Origin: Aquatica leii
Taxonomy: Eukaryota; Arthropoda; Insecta; Coleoptera; Lampyridae
DNA length: 64,000 bases
Direction: 5' to 3'
NCBI GenBank assembly: GCA_035610365.1
Contig: CM069435.1
Span: forward strand, 82,865,389 to 82,929,388
The notes beneath the pieces were generated by a model. It was not told the origin of the DNA. It saw only the letters and a program-made list of their open reading frames with translations, and made no database searches. The translations under genes were made by a program, and so were the position numbers. Shown piece after piece: positions 1 to 13,449 of the stretch (its first letter is position 1; each line of letters starts with the position of its first letter).

Positions 1-3000
1 TCACAACTAAAGTAACAGAATTTAATATGAACTTAAAATAACTATCACAAACTACATCATTTTGAAAATTTAAATACCAATAATCTCTTTATAAATTAAA
101 GTTAAGAAAAAAATATTGAAAATGTAATATAAAAAAATTATACAAAAAAATGGAATTTTAAAGTTTAAAGATTTTTTAGAAAATTTGTAGTTTAACATAA
201 ATTTATGATTTGCTACTGAGCAGTTTAAGAAAATTTAATTATAAAACAAAATAAAATCGCAGTAGATCTAAATTCGTTAACAATTTTGAAAATCACATGA
301 AAACAAGATAAAGAAAATCTAAAATAATTTTTAATCAAAGCGAGTGTGAATACCGGGACTTTTGCTAAAGCAAACCGACTAATTTAACACTATAGGCCGT
401 CCTCGGGTACAGAAGAATGTGGCTCACTTACGTCAAGTAACTGTCGTAGAAAAGAATTGCACGTTCTAAATATAATAAATGCAATAAATACAATAGAAAT
501 TAACTTAAATAACTGATAACTGTATATACAACATAAACTAAACAATGTAATTAACAAAAAATAAATTATCTTGTTAGATCGGGTTTCAATCCATCCTGCT
601 TGGGATCCCACTATTTTGCTTAGTTTCCGGAATCAACCTACAATCGAACGTTATCGTAAAATGGCGATACTTACTATGTCAACGTGTAAATTATTTTAAG
701 TTTACAGTGGGTGATTTTGAGTTGTAGGCTCGTGAATTAGTAACAGGAGTGGTAAGGGGGTTGCCCAGAAGTAATTGACGGTGAGTATAGATAAAATGAG
801 TTTACGGAAGTTGACTTTTGCTCTTTTTCATACTTTTTATTTTTAACGGAAAACGATTAGCGATAACGAGACGGTGTTTTCAGAGTTTAATAATCGAGTT
901 CACAAGCTCCAATTTTTAATTGAGTTGGCAAAAATCGACAAAGAAATGGAACTACAGGCCTTAATTAACGCTTGCGCTAAGAGTGTGCGCTTTAATACAA
1001 AATGCGATATTAAATTGGCGAGATGATCGATTAATTTAGTACAATAATAAACTTTGCAAATCGGTAATTGATTTACTAATAGTAATTTACTTAACAAGCG
1101 TTGAAAGTACAGCATAGCATAACGAACGATAATGCCACGCGAATCCGCACGGCCGAGCGTTGCATATGAGTGAGTAATGTTATTAAGCTTTCGACGAGAG
1201 TAACGTACATTACCCTTTGTAAAATTATATATTTTTGTTAAAAAAATGAAATGAAAACACCAGAAATCTAATGTTGCTACTACCTATACTACTAAATCTG
1301 TTAAATTTGACATTAACTTTAACATTTTTTTTTCGATTTTAACTGAATTTTATGATTTTTTAAATGATTTTTCCATCTGTTGCATGCTCGTTCTAACATA
1401 ATAATTGATTTTGAACACTTAGTTTTTGTGGATTTCTAGTTTTCATTTAGCCGCACTAGAGCTTTTTTGCCTATTACGTAATTACACTAACAAGAAATAT
1501 TGACGTTTGAGATGTTGGCAGCACAAAAAATATATTTACACGTTAATGCTTATTTTAGGGTGTGTGTAACGACTGTACTGCCCTCAAGGTCTCTAAGTAG
1601 CCTGTGCAGCTCTTTAGCGCTACGTTGAGTCGGTTATAAATCCCCTTACAAAAAGTTACTCATACGCCTCCAGACAACTCTCGGTAGGTTATATTCTTTT
1701 GCACACAAATAATCACAATAGTGTAACTTACCAAATTAAATAAAGTTACAGACAAAATAAGACAAAACGGCAAATAATGAAATAAATAATTTTGGAGTTA
1801 AACGTAGCGTTTTGGTAAGAAAATCAAAGTGAATGGTCGGGTCGGTTCTTGCAGTCGTATAAAATAAATTGGTCAATGAAAATTGGTTAATAAGTTTAGT
1901 GCGGTTTCAAGAAACGTTCAGGAATAACTGAATCTCGGATTCTAGTAGTAATTGGAGAAATATAGGGCCTAGTTATGTATCCAGCGATGCTTGGGTTTAG
2001 TGCTCACGAAGAAGAAATTGTTTTCCAGCAGCTGGTGAGGTAAGCTTGCAAAAGCAAAAGTTCTGTAATTTCTTAAATTACTAATTTTGTAAAACTTACA
2101 GAGACTGGAAACGTCTCCCTACACACACATAACGTTGACAATACTTGAGCATAATGCACATTCATTATTGTGAAAATAATTTTAACAAATAAATAAACGT
2201 CAAATTATTTTATATTGTTATAGAATACTAGATACACTTGTAGATTTAGTAAAATAAAAACTAAAATATTTGCTTATTTTTAGTTTCCAGATATAATGAA
2301 AAACAAAATCTTGTTTGCACCACTGGCGTTACTAGATGATTACGCACATCGAGCAACATATTTGTCTTGGTTCAGAGGCTCTCGGGCTGCATACATTTCT
2401 TTTTGAGCGAATTCATTGTAATAACACCTTTAGTGCCCAAATAGCTATTTTTTTGGTTTGGATTCTTGTACACTAAGCGTATTTTACTAGTTTTTTAGAT
2501 ATCCTTTTCTTTATAGTATTAATCTTTTTCCAAGATTTGTTTCCGGATTTAATTTATTAATAAACACGCATTTTGTAACTCGTATCTATGACAACTTCGA
2601 TATTAAAAGCTTATTAGTAGATTTAGATATTAGAAAATCTGCAGCTTGCTGCAAATTGAAAATGTTGACAAATTCCATTTTTACAACTTTGTATAGCTGC
2701 ATAAGTCTGGTATGTCTTATAGGGTTTTCTACGTCTTTAAGAACGTAGAACCTTTTAAGACTGCTTCTGGTGCAAAATGACGATTGTTTAATAGGTAGCT
2801 TTGACCGCTAACGAGCGATTTTATAATAATTTGTGTGAAAAACAAGTTGATGTTAAAAACAACATGAAAAGCATTCTACCCGATTCTTATTTTAGCCGGT
2901 GCAGTCACACTATAATACTTCTAAATCTATTGTTAATGTGCTAGGTTGTTGAAAGGAAGCACATTCTTTTTTAAGAATAGCTTTAGTTTTTTTTTTGTAT

Positions 3001-4495
3001 TGCGATGGTTAATCAGTAAGTCATTTCTTGGCAATGCAGCTTTGTTTATTTTTATCTTGCACATCTTACCGGCTACTTTTAGTCGGTGAAAATTTAGTAC
3101 CCGTTCCACATTTTCTTATATTATTATTTGTTCGTACGTTCATTTTAACCGTAAACAACACGATATCAAGCAAATAACAGCTGTGAGACTAATGATTCAT
3201 ACTTGACTCTTTCTTTAAGGATATTTTTTACTTACACTAGTACGCCATCTGTTAGAAACTTAACCTTTTTTAGGAAACATAAAAAGAGTAATAAGTATAA
3301 ACAAATTGTTGTTAATAAAATAGTATACATACTTTGGTTGAAACTTTATTAATGCCATGAGCATTAGCTAACGTTTTGAGTTTTGGTAAGCTAGCGTTAC
3401 TCTCAGCAGTAATAAAAACTTTTTTACATAATTTGTAATATACTATTTATTGCACAAAATTATAGGTATATACATACATACCTCTGATGTTATACAAAAC
3501 TAACTATGCTATGTTACATGTCGTAGTTTGAATTTTTTAAAAATATTTATTTTTAATTAAAATTAACGGCAGCACTGTTTATACGCCGCTACTGATTGTT
3601 AAATCTTTTTACGGGCGGGGATAAACGGGATACAGCAACTAACAGCTATTTCACTCGTTCTTTACTTTTCGAAACCGCCAGGATAAGCGTATTAAAGGTA
3701 TTGGTTGGATTTGGCAATTGGGTTAATTATGCGACGCTCCAGGTAAGAAAACAATTTCTAAAGATAGCGTCGTCACGTTATTTTTTAATTATTCTTCAGC
3801 AAGTTTTGTGGAATTGCTATACTGTCTTTGTACCCGACTGTTTTTGGGATATGTAACCTGTAGAGTCCACCTTGTTTTATATAATCAGAAGAAACGTGAG
3901 AAGACATACACCTGTTTCTGAAAAATTAGTATCGTATTACTTTGTTAATTTACTTCTGTAACTAATCGATCACTTTTATCCACATTAGTTATTATACCTT
4001 CTTGTAATTATATTTATTGCTCTAATTATGTCAATCATGTACGCACTACTTCTTAGTATCGTATAATTTTGCTTTTATGTAATCGACTTCAATTGTATTC
4101 ACTAACTGTCAGCCTTTGGCTTATAACTTATTTTATGTAATTATAACCTAGATCATCCTTACTTAAATTTACTGTAACTTTATAATTTTCTTTCTCCTGA
4201 TATTTGTTAATGAATTAGCTGTATTAAACCTAATTTTATTGCAGAGACAAAAACAATACATTAGAATTAACATGATATTATGACTAACTATATCATTAAC
4301 CGATTAAGGTATGCACTTACATAAAAAACGGGTACAAGATGAACTGGTCACAAATGCAAAATTAAAAAATAAATAAACAAACAGTGACATTTACAGTTAG
4401 TGTAGAAATAGAAAAAAATGGATTACTTTCTTTATTAAACGTTAAGTTAATTAAGAATAACCAAACCCATTGCTTCCAATAGAACTATTAAGTAT
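1..4495. other. AT-rich stretch, no gene recognised
   Basis: I see no credible gene, RNA gene or known mobile element in these 4.5 kb. Open frames at 390-611, 900-1115 and 3596-3856 are short, have AT-driven composition and match no family I know. Short GC-richer islands near 1140-1200, 1560-1700 and 3570-3740 may be remnants of older insertions, but I cannot identify them. Confidence 0.5.
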
Positions 4496-4505
4496 CTATC
4501 TAGTC

Positions 4506-6166
4506 GGAACGGGACGTTTAAACGCAGCCGTTTGAACGCCGCCATTTGGACGCCGTTGTTTGGGCGCAAGGACGTTTAAACGCAAGGTTATTTGAAGGCA
4601 GGTACATTTGAACGCAGAAGTTTGGTAATGAACGAGTAAAACGCAATATTATGTATTTTATTACACAAAAGATCAACATAGATATAAAATCAATTGTTCA
4701 TTAAATAATTGTGCGATATACCTCTTAAATATTCAATTATATTACGGTTATCGTAATTTGTTACCAAGCGTTTAATTCGGCTATCAGCATCGCGATATTT
4801 TTTTAATTTCGTTTGTGGGGCATTTCCCGCAATCAATTTCTTATAATACAAATCTCTCCCAGCTTGCACTTGCCGCAAACCATCAATAAAATTCCATATT
4901 GTGGGATGATGAGTAGAAAGTTCTGTTTCTAACCGTCTATGGGCCGCTTCAGCATGGTTATTGGTCCTATCGATGTCGTTCATTACACGGCTATAGACAC
5001 TCCATAATTGCGAAGGAAACATTGCGAGACGCCTTCCATTTCCTCGACGATTTGGTCTTCCTATATAAAAATCCTCAAACCAATTTAATAGAGGGTGTAA
5101 TTCTACAGGAAGTTCATCTGCGAGACTTTCTGTAGCAACATCTAAATCCGCAACGGGAACGAATGCTAAGGAACTTATCATTCGAGTCTGCAACGCAAAG
5201 TCCCCTTCATTATTGTATCGTTGCAATAAGTGTAGCTCTCCCAGATGTTTTTTGAAATTTTGTGCTAGATGAAAAAAACATCCAAGCAATTGCGCGTTTG
5301 GAAATCCGTTTTGGAACGCTCTTATAGCTTTATGTTCAAAATCGCACGATATCTTTTCGGGCCCCAAATTTGGTTCAATTCGTTTTAATTGTTCGATCAT
5401 CAGTGTGTAAGTTGTAACGATTTCGGCTTCAACGCGAGCTGCAGAACTTCCATGACAATGTTTATTTAAACACGTAACGACGGTTTCATTTACTGTATGG
5501 ATACGGGCCTTGCAACGTTGTTCTCCATCAATCGACCTTTAGTCACACCTCCAAAAACTCTTTTTACCACAGGAACTTATGCTATTGAACACATATACAA
5601 ATCCATCGTTATAAACTTTTCGTTTACCTTTCTTACTTAGAATCTCTATAATGCAATCCAACAATGCAAAATCAGAACAATCACAATAAAACAACTTTAC
5701 AAAGTCTAATTGTTGAATGAAGTGAGCGAATTACTGGTTTTTAGTTTATATAAAGACGTAATCCTATACTCATGATGTTGATTGCTGTAGGTACCTATCT
5801 GATAATAGGTAATAATGTTATCATTACCAATAATGAGGTGAAAGGAAGAAACAAAGAAATTCCTAGACGCGGCCTAATTGCATAGCAATTATGGTAAGTG
5901 AAATTTTCATCTAAAAGATGATTAGGGGATAATTAATAACTAATAAATAAACTTTACTTAAAACGTAGATTCAATTACACCATGTTGTTGTGACAGAAGT
6001 AGAATTTTTTTTTTCTATGAGGAGCAAAAATTCCATTATTTTTCAAATCTTCGTTCAAAAGTCCTTGCGTCCAAATGTCTGGCGTTCAAATGTCTTTGCA
6101 TCTAAACGGCGCCGGCGGGGTTCAATCGGCTGCGTTTAAACGGCCGCGTTCTAACGTCCTAGACCG
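4506..6166 (-). mobile_element. MULE (Mutator-like) DNA transposon, internally deleted, with TSD
   Basis: A 1.66-kb element is flanked by a direct repeat ctatctagtc (4496-4505 and 6167-6176), which fits the 8-10 bp target duplications of Mutator-like elements. Both ends are imperfect inverted repeats made of many copies of a short motif close to GTTTAAACGC or TTTGAACGC (4515-4640 left, 6050-6150 right). These form repetitive subterminal regions. The only gene inside is a minus-strand transposase relic. The element lies next to a PLE fossil but is not inserted in it. Both ends and the TSD are preserved, so the boundaries are firm. Confidence 0.88.
4690..5732 (-). pseudogene. MULE transposase with FLYWCH domain, internally deleted
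   Basis: The reading frame runs without a frameshift from about 5732 down to 4690 and has one in-frame TAA at 5539-5541. Its N-terminal part (about 5645-5420) is a FLYWCH zinc finger, with SKKGKRKVYNDGF, FWRC, QRCKARIHT and a C-x-H end. It runs directly into the second half of a MULE DDE transposase, with KRIEPNLGPEKISCDFE carrying the second catalytic Asp, GCFFH as the C/H motif and NNHAEAAHRRL with the final Glu. The stretch that normally lies between FLYWCH and DFE, including the first Asp, is absent, so the junction reads as an in-frame internal deletion. FLYWCH-DDE fusion proteins are typical of insect MULEs. The copy cannot be active but could be a substrate for a related transposase. 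Confidence 0.88.
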
Positions 6167-6189
6167 CTATCTAGTCATTCACATCACCA

Positions 6190-6956
6190 GAAAATTGTTA
6201 TAATTAATTTTAAAAAAATAATGGATTATTAGTTTGAGTTATAAACATACTAAAACGTAATAACTACCTTATCAACATTATAAATACATTGCCCCTCCTA
6301 AAGAAGATAATAAACTAGAACTTAACTACAACTTGACAACAGGAGGACAAACTACTTTACCATTATAAATACACTATTATGTAAGACTAAGAATACACCA
6401 ACATCTATAAGTCCGTCCAACCTAACTACTAACTTCAATTTTACATACACAAAAACACAAAGACTAATACCTATTCTTAAAAAAAGACAAACATTAAACT
6501 TAGTACACATTATAAAAACATTATATTTAACATGCTATGTACAAAAATATAAGATAAAACGAGTATTCTGGGTACACAATGACGTATACAAAACTGATTG
6601 TAATTATTGCAACAAATGCTACATAAGACAAACAAAAAGAAAAACAAAAAAATGTCTGAAAATCCACCTATACGGTTGTATAAACAAAAAATTGTAATCA
6701 GCTGTAGTTGTACATTACATTAACGCAAGCTACAAAATTGATTTTTTAAACTCTACAATCTTAGATGTGAAACAGTTCTTTAATAAATAGTTAATAGCTA
6801 AAATTATTTTCATTACTAAACACAACAGTAATGTCAATTTTAATACTAATACTAATAACCTAAGCAGTATATATAAAAATTTAATTTCTAAAATGTCTAA
6901 GTCGTCATCTGTAACCTTTAGTATTGTCGTCAAATACGTTGTCGTGACATACATTT
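6190..6956 (+). pseudogene. Penelope-like element fossil, GIY-YIG end
   Basis: The plus strand carries a decayed C-terminal part of a PLE protein. The best part is at about 6570-6660, reading VYKTDCNYCNKCYIRQTKRK, which corresponds to the GIY-YIG endonuclease block (VYKLxCxxCxxxYIGQTxR) of PLEs. Weaker similarity to the segment between reverse transcriptase and endonuclease lies upstream (about 6440-6560). The stretch to 6956 resembles the region after the endonuclease. The copy is old, truncated and has several breaks. I saw no hammerhead-like terminal repeat next to it. Confidence 0.65.
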
Positions 6957-6959
6957 AGC

Positions 6960-9900
6960 ATCTCCGGTCATTTGAACGCACTCATAGTTCAAGGCAAAAC
7001 AACATTAACAGACGTACATAAGCTTATATACTACGCATATTTTCGTTCTTAAATCAAATAAAAGAGAGTAGTGGAAGTTACTACTGTTGATAAAGAATTG
7101 TCGGTTGGATAAGTTTTTGTGTTCATATTTTACTTTTTTTGCGATTAATTATTAATTTATCTTTAAATTAATAATCAATCACTTATAACGTTTGTTAACA
7201 ATTGAATATAATTAGTTGTATAGTGTGTTGCATCGATATTATAGCTGTGATATTACTATATTAGTCGACGAATCTATATTTGTTATTTGTCTTGATTTTA
7301 ACGTATATTTTCTTTTGTTTGAAATAAATATATTGTTCTCAGAAGTTGTGTTTTGCTAATTAGTTTGTTTTTCGTAATCGACAGATTTAAACAATATCTG
7401 TATTGGGTAATATTTATTTCTTTTGGCGTCTTTTAAATATAGTGTTGGATTAGCACACCGAGACTTGCGACTCGCATGCCGAATCAAACTGAGTTAGTCG
7501 CTTGTCTATAAGTTACGAGATGTTACTCTGAGTCGGAACAGCTAGAGTTTTATTCAGAACTTGAGAGTATATTAGCTGACAAAAATTGAAATCAATTGGA
7601 TATAAATAGGAAAAAATTTATGTGAGAACCTTATAGTTTACATTATACTTACTCAACATTTTTGTGATGTAAGTATTCGTAACGATACATACAAAATTAC
7701 TATTGTAATACTGGTTTTAACCTTTAAGTTAAATGTGTGTAAGGAATAAGTTAAAACAAAAAAATTCTTACTTATAATAAAACATACATACGTATGTCAT
7801 AGTTAAAGTCATTGTTTTTATTTATAGTTTATGAATAGTCAAGTTTTACATATATGAATACTATTAATACCAATCTTCAATTCGACATGAAAAATTTTAT
7901 TATTTTATACTATTCGAATAATGTATATGTATTATTTACATTGTCTACATAGTTTATATGAGTTAGATAGATCAAATAGATGTAAACAATTTGGATTATC
8001 TACGCGTAGAGAATGATGTAAATTACGCCATGTTTATTTGATTATAGTTAATTTTATACGTCTAACTTTACATAGTTAGTTGATAAATTTTATTATGAAT
8101 TTTTCCAAATAGTTGTTTGAGGTTTCAACAGTAGCATAAAAGTATTTTTCAAAAACCTCTATTTTATAAATCTGTTATGAGTTGGCCTTGTGTTCCTATT
8201 ATTGTTCAATTTAATTATTCTTAATATAATATTGTTATAGTTATTTACCGTTTACTTATTATACATTCAAAAGTTCTTAATCTAAACCAGTTTTAGTACG
8301 CTACAGTTTTTATTTTAAACTGAACTCAATTTTTTTTATTCTTTTAAATTAATTAAAATGCAACAATACGTTTAATCACAATATTTTTTAAATTTAAACG
8401 TTAGATTTAAAATTAAATACATCTAACTAGTAAAGTATATTTTAAAGCTTTTAAAACACACTTTAAACGAATCTATCGTAGTAGTACACTTAATTACGAC
8501 TACCAGAAAAAGTACATTGTCTGATTTATAAAACACTGACGAACAGCTTTTAAAGTCACAAAATTACAACTTCTTTCTAAACGAATTGTTACTTAGGTTT
8601 TGTGTAGTCTTTTATAATATAAAAAACTGTCTACGGTAGAATTAACTGAATAAACAGCGTTGACAAGAATGCTTTGTAATTACCAATTGTATTGTTTAAA
8701 ACATCTAATATTCTCTTTACAATTTCTAAAACAAACTTACAAAAAAGCATTTGTAAAACTAAGTTTAATTAACGTAAGCTTCAGTTGATATGTTAAAACA
8801 CATCAGACTATTTTAATAATAATTAAATTTTCTTTAACGTTTCTTTGATGTGGATTTTAATTTTAAACGACCTTTAAATAAGTAAATTATTATCGTTTGT
8901 GTAATTGAAAAGAAAATGTTCAAATAACATAAACATCTTTTGTTTAATAAGACAAAATTTTGCGTTTGAGTTTGAAACGTTTACATTAAGTTTTTGCAAA
9001 TTTTTAGTATGGTATAGTTTTAGTTTAAAATTGTTGTTATTAATTAGCGATAATTTTTTTGAATACTGGTATGAATCTACAAAAAAAATTTATTTTAGTT
9101 CTTATGAAACTTGATATTTAGTGGGATGACTTTCACCTTTTTGTAGACTAAGAAAAATTAATAACGTTACTTGATATGTAAAACCTATTAAAAAAATCAA
9201 ACTTACTGTTGAATCTATTAAAATTTATTATACATTTTGTAAATAAATACAAATAACAATAAATGATACAAAATTTTTAAGGTATTTGAAGTTAGTGAAA
9301 TTTTATCGATTGATCAATGTAAGGTTCTAATTATGTTAACAACAATTTCAAATCGCTACTATTTGTTTCCTTTTTTAGAAAAAAAAATTTGCTACGGTAT
9401 TAAATTAAAAATTAACAAAATAAGGAAAACCCGATTAGAAATTTTTGTACTGTTTTTTAAAATTTCAGGTATAGTAATTTTTTATCTTCAATTTTGTTAG
9501 TGGTAAATTTATATATAGTTTTTTTAATTTTCTAAACGCAAATATATTAAAACCACCATTTATTTAATTGAGATTTTTATGTAATATTTTTAGTTCGTGA
9601 AACAACGTTCTTAAGAAAAAAAAATATAATGCATTAAAACAATTTTAAATAATAAATGGTTTGAAATTAAGTAACATTACATATATATAATACGTGTAAA
9701 TTATCCTCAGCGTTTTCTAAATAGAGATAAAAACGGTAAAACCAAGGATTACTTGTAATATCACGCAGATAAATTGAAATAAAATAATTACAAAGTTTTG
9801 ACATGTAATTTCATAATTGTGATTGAAGGAAGCATAGTATATTTTAGGTATTACCAATAAAAATTTTGAAATTTAATTTATTTCAATTTTTGTTTTGTAA

Positions 9901-11745
9901 AAAAGTTTTTATATTTAATTTTAATAAATAATTAAATACACAGGGTTACTCAGTTGTCCTCCTTTCCTCGATAGTAATTTTAATGTGTACTAATTTTACA
10001 AGAAAAAGTTAAGATATATTTTCTTCAGATTTTTCTTGTTTACAACTTTAGAATATTTTAAATCTCGTGAAAATCTCAATTTATTCCGTACAAGACCGTA
10101 CTGAATTTATTTTTTTTAATAGAGCATCCTATATATTTTTGTATTTTTAATATTTATATTTGAATTTGGGTTAAGTTTGTTAAGACTTTTACCTACTTAA
10201 GTCTGCTTTTTTAGAAAATAAAAACGTTTTTGAAAGATTCTCGCCAAAATTAACATTAAGTAAAAAATCGTAAATACTCAATCGATAACAACAAAGCAAC
10301 GAAATTTGAAATTGTCATAAACAAAAAAAGTCTTTAATTTCGTTGCTATGTTGATTTTTAATTAAATTTGTTTAAAAAGGCCGTATTGATTTTTTTTTAA
10401 TTAGCAAAAGGCCATTTGTTATGTGCATAAATTTCAAAATGTAATACCTTGTATATTCTTTACACTAAAGTAACATTTCTACTTTCGACGCCCTCTACCA
10501 AGTTTCGTTTTTATTTCGCTTCCTGTCAAGACGTTAAACCGTCAATTAGTGAAAGTGCTGCTTGCGATGTTTAAATTTTAATTTTTTAACATCATCTGCG
10601 TATGTAGAAATTATTATATAAAACGAAAACGCATTTCTATTAGTTTATTCATCACAGAATAAGCTTTTCTTATTAGTTTTTAGAATTTTTTAGTAATTTC
10701 CTTGTTAATTTGTGGACACGACCCGACACGTGTTAGTGCACATGTTTTGGTGTATTCTCCACCAATGAGGGGTTAATATCGAACAAATATTTTTATGAAA
10801 AAATTATAATTTTGGAAAGCCTACGTTAAAGCTAAAAACGAAGTCTCGACGAGAAATTTTTACCGATGTACGGTTCCTTATGGGTCAATCGACTGGGGTA
10901 TCAACTTTTAATTTAATGTGTGCCACAGCATTTGATAACCGGTTTTTATGTTTAATTTCTTTTACCGTTAATTATTAGTTTTGTAAATTTTTGCTTTCGT
11001 GGGTCATTGTGCTAACACGATTTGCTTGTTCATTAATATTCCAGATCGACTCAACGAGGAAAACGTTCGGACAAGTAATCGATTGTGGGTAAGTCTTATT
11101 TAATTACATTTGCGTTGTCATAAAAGTCACTCACAAAATGTTCCTTATTATTCTAACTTACATAATTACAATAATTGTTTCAATACTATTTATGTATTTT
11201 TATTAATAATTTTGGTATGTCGCATGCTGTCGTCATCTTAATCATATTTTTTCATTTTGGCGTAATGCTTTTTGTTGTTGTAGTTTGTTTAATAGTTTTT
11301 TAAGTATTACGTCTATTTAAAAAAAATGTTTTTTGTTATTTTTTTTCTAATTTATTTGTACCTTTTTTATTCTTTATTATTTTTATGCGTTTTCTCTTCT
11401 ACATTTCATACCTTTTTTGGCCTTTTCAGTTCACTTAGTAACATTTGTTTGGCTTTTTTTTTGTTCTATATCTTTCTGGCACAGTTTGTCATACCATTTT
11501 TTTGCATGTTGTGCTATTTTATTATAATGTATTTGATGATTGTAAGTAAAGTGGTAATTTTTTTACATTGACATATTGATTGGCACGTCATACATACGTA
11601 AATGACAATTGATTTTTATTGGAAGCCGCGTCATTCAAGTATGACATATATGGTATACTTTAACTTAAGCAATGCTTAAAAACAATTGTTGCTAGTGTTT
11701 TAACAATTGTATCTCAGTCTTTAAGATTTGCAAAAGTTTAAGTCG
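6960..11745. other. AT-rich stretch, no gene recognised
   Basis: I found nothing I can name in this stretch. It holds long A and T runs and ORFs of strongly biased composition. The 81-codon frame at 11326-11571 encodes almost only Phe, Leu, Ile, Tyr and Cys, as T-rich DNA would by chance, and I do not call it a membrane protein gene. A slightly GC-richer patch lies at 10490-11100 and contains no recognisable domain. Confidence 0.5.
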
Positions 11746-11754
11746 TGTTAGTAG

Positions 11755-12241
11755 AACCGGCCGTAATGACCGGATGGGGGGGATGGCAATATTCCGTTCC
11801 AATCAACGTGAGCTTTGTGGATTAACTGTGCCAGAGTCTGTGAAAGATGGTAAAAAGTAAACAATCTCTTCCTCATCACATCCCACACATGTTAGATAGG
11901 ATTTAAATCCGGTGAACAAGGTGCTCACAGCAAAACATTTACGCCTGTTCCGTGTAGAAAAATTATAATTTGACAAGCAGTACAGGGAGTGCGTTATCGT
12001 GCTGAAAAAAGGCGTGTGAACGGCCATCTAGATAAGGCAGTACAGTGGTTTGTAAAATATCATCAACATAACCCACAGCTGTCATATTGCCTCGAATAAA
12101 GATAGATGGTGATCGGCTACAATATGCAATGGTGCCCCAAACTATTTCTCTAACACTCATTTGTATTTTTTTCTTAACAGAAAACATAATATCACGCCGC
12201 TTTCTATGGCGACGTCTTACTTTTCTACAGCCATCGTGCAA
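11755..12241 (-). pseudogene. Tc1/mariner transposase relic
   Basis: The minus strand encodes the second half of a Tc1-family transposase. From 12241 to about 11963 it reads DGCRKVRRRHRKRRDIMFSV, then VWGTIAYCSRSPSIFIRGNM and LPYLDGRSHAFFQHDNALP. This is the block that holds the second catalytic Asp (QxDNA) of DD34E enzymes. After a frame change the conserved tail continues at about 11945-11780 as a decayed SPDLNPIEHVWD-like motif. The N-terminal helix-turn-helix domain, the first Asp and both terminal inverted repeats are missing, so this is a 5'-truncated, dead copy. Identification of the family is secure; its subfamily is not. Confidence 0.85.
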
Positions 12242-12244
12242 AGT

Positions 12245-13440
12245 TACAAAATAATTTAAAAATAGTATATTTACAGATCTCTAAATGAAGTAATGTTACG
12301 TAAGCCAGTCAAAATACTTAAATAAATAACTCTTGTTACATGTTCTAAATTTAAATTTCGACGCCACTTAACAAGCACCTGCTTTTCTTTTCTTTTTTAA
12401 ATCGTGGTGAAAAACGAAGCATCCTTGCATGATTTAAATAAAACTGAATCTACTCGTTGTGGTGATATGTATTTTTGCATCTTTAATTAAGTAATTTATT
12501 CAACGTAGGATAAGCTTTGTTTATTCTTTTTCAGATTAAGCGTAACTTCCATGTCGACTTTGCAGCACTAGCTGCCACTTTTAATGTGTGCACTATCTTT
12601 TTCATCTAAAGGTTAAAACCTTCAAAGTATTCTTTGGTGAGTACCATCTTATCTATTTTGGAAATATTCAACCATGCGGCACCGATCAAGTAATTTACTC
12701 CTCTACGATGTTCACAAGGTAATTATTATAGAACCTTGGTCATTGGTTTCACTACTACGAGACATAGATATTGACACTTTTGGTTTAGATAAGTCAGTGT
12801 TTACTATTTTATTTTAGGTAAATCTTGTCACTACGGTGATACTCACGAGTTAGTAGATTATAACTTCGGCAATTTTTATTTTCTTACTGATTGTATAACA
12901 TAATTTTGTTGCATCCTGATATATAATCAGTTTACATTTAAATAATTTGAAAAAAAAATTATAACGCATCATACTACCTATATTCTCAACTATGCAGATG
13001 TATTGTAAGTAGCCGATGCTGACGGCGTTCTTATAACCAAATTTGACAACTAATTAAACTAAATTAATTTCTTGTGTGTTTACCAAATTTATAAATTATT
13101 TTATTGACTTGTGGAAGTTAAGTACCTAACTTGTTGTTAATTTTATTTTGTTTCTTGTTGTGATCGAACAGAAGCTGCTTCAACAAGACATTTTCCTAGG
13201 GTTTATAAAAGTTGTTGTCACTTGGACCACGCCTCTCTCCAAACACTAATTGTTTAATTTCTATTAGGAGCCGACCGTGCAAGGTTTGTAAACAACAAAA
13301 AACTTGTAACACACCGCAAAAATAAAGTTAAATATTGAAAATAAGTATTTTTAGAGTATAACGATTAAACCGTGTCCCATTTTGTGTAAAACAACACTCA
13401 TTTGATTTAAAAATTAAATTTATCGTTTTCTTTCTTAACT
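12245..13440. other. Unassigned AT-rich sequence before the BEL/Pao fossil
   Basis: I see no gene here. Part of it could be the 5' LTR and leader of the BEL/Pao fossil that follows, since gag-like sequence starts near 13480. I could not find a matching 3' LTR copy to prove this. Confidence 0.35.
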
Positions 13441-13449
13441 TTTTTGAGT

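Noticed and set aside
11326-11571. 81-codon hydrophobic frame that looks like a membrane protein
   Set aside because: T-rich DNA gives Phe/Leu/Ile/Tyr/Cys runs by chance. There is no family match, no flanking exon signals, and the neighbourhood is low complexity.
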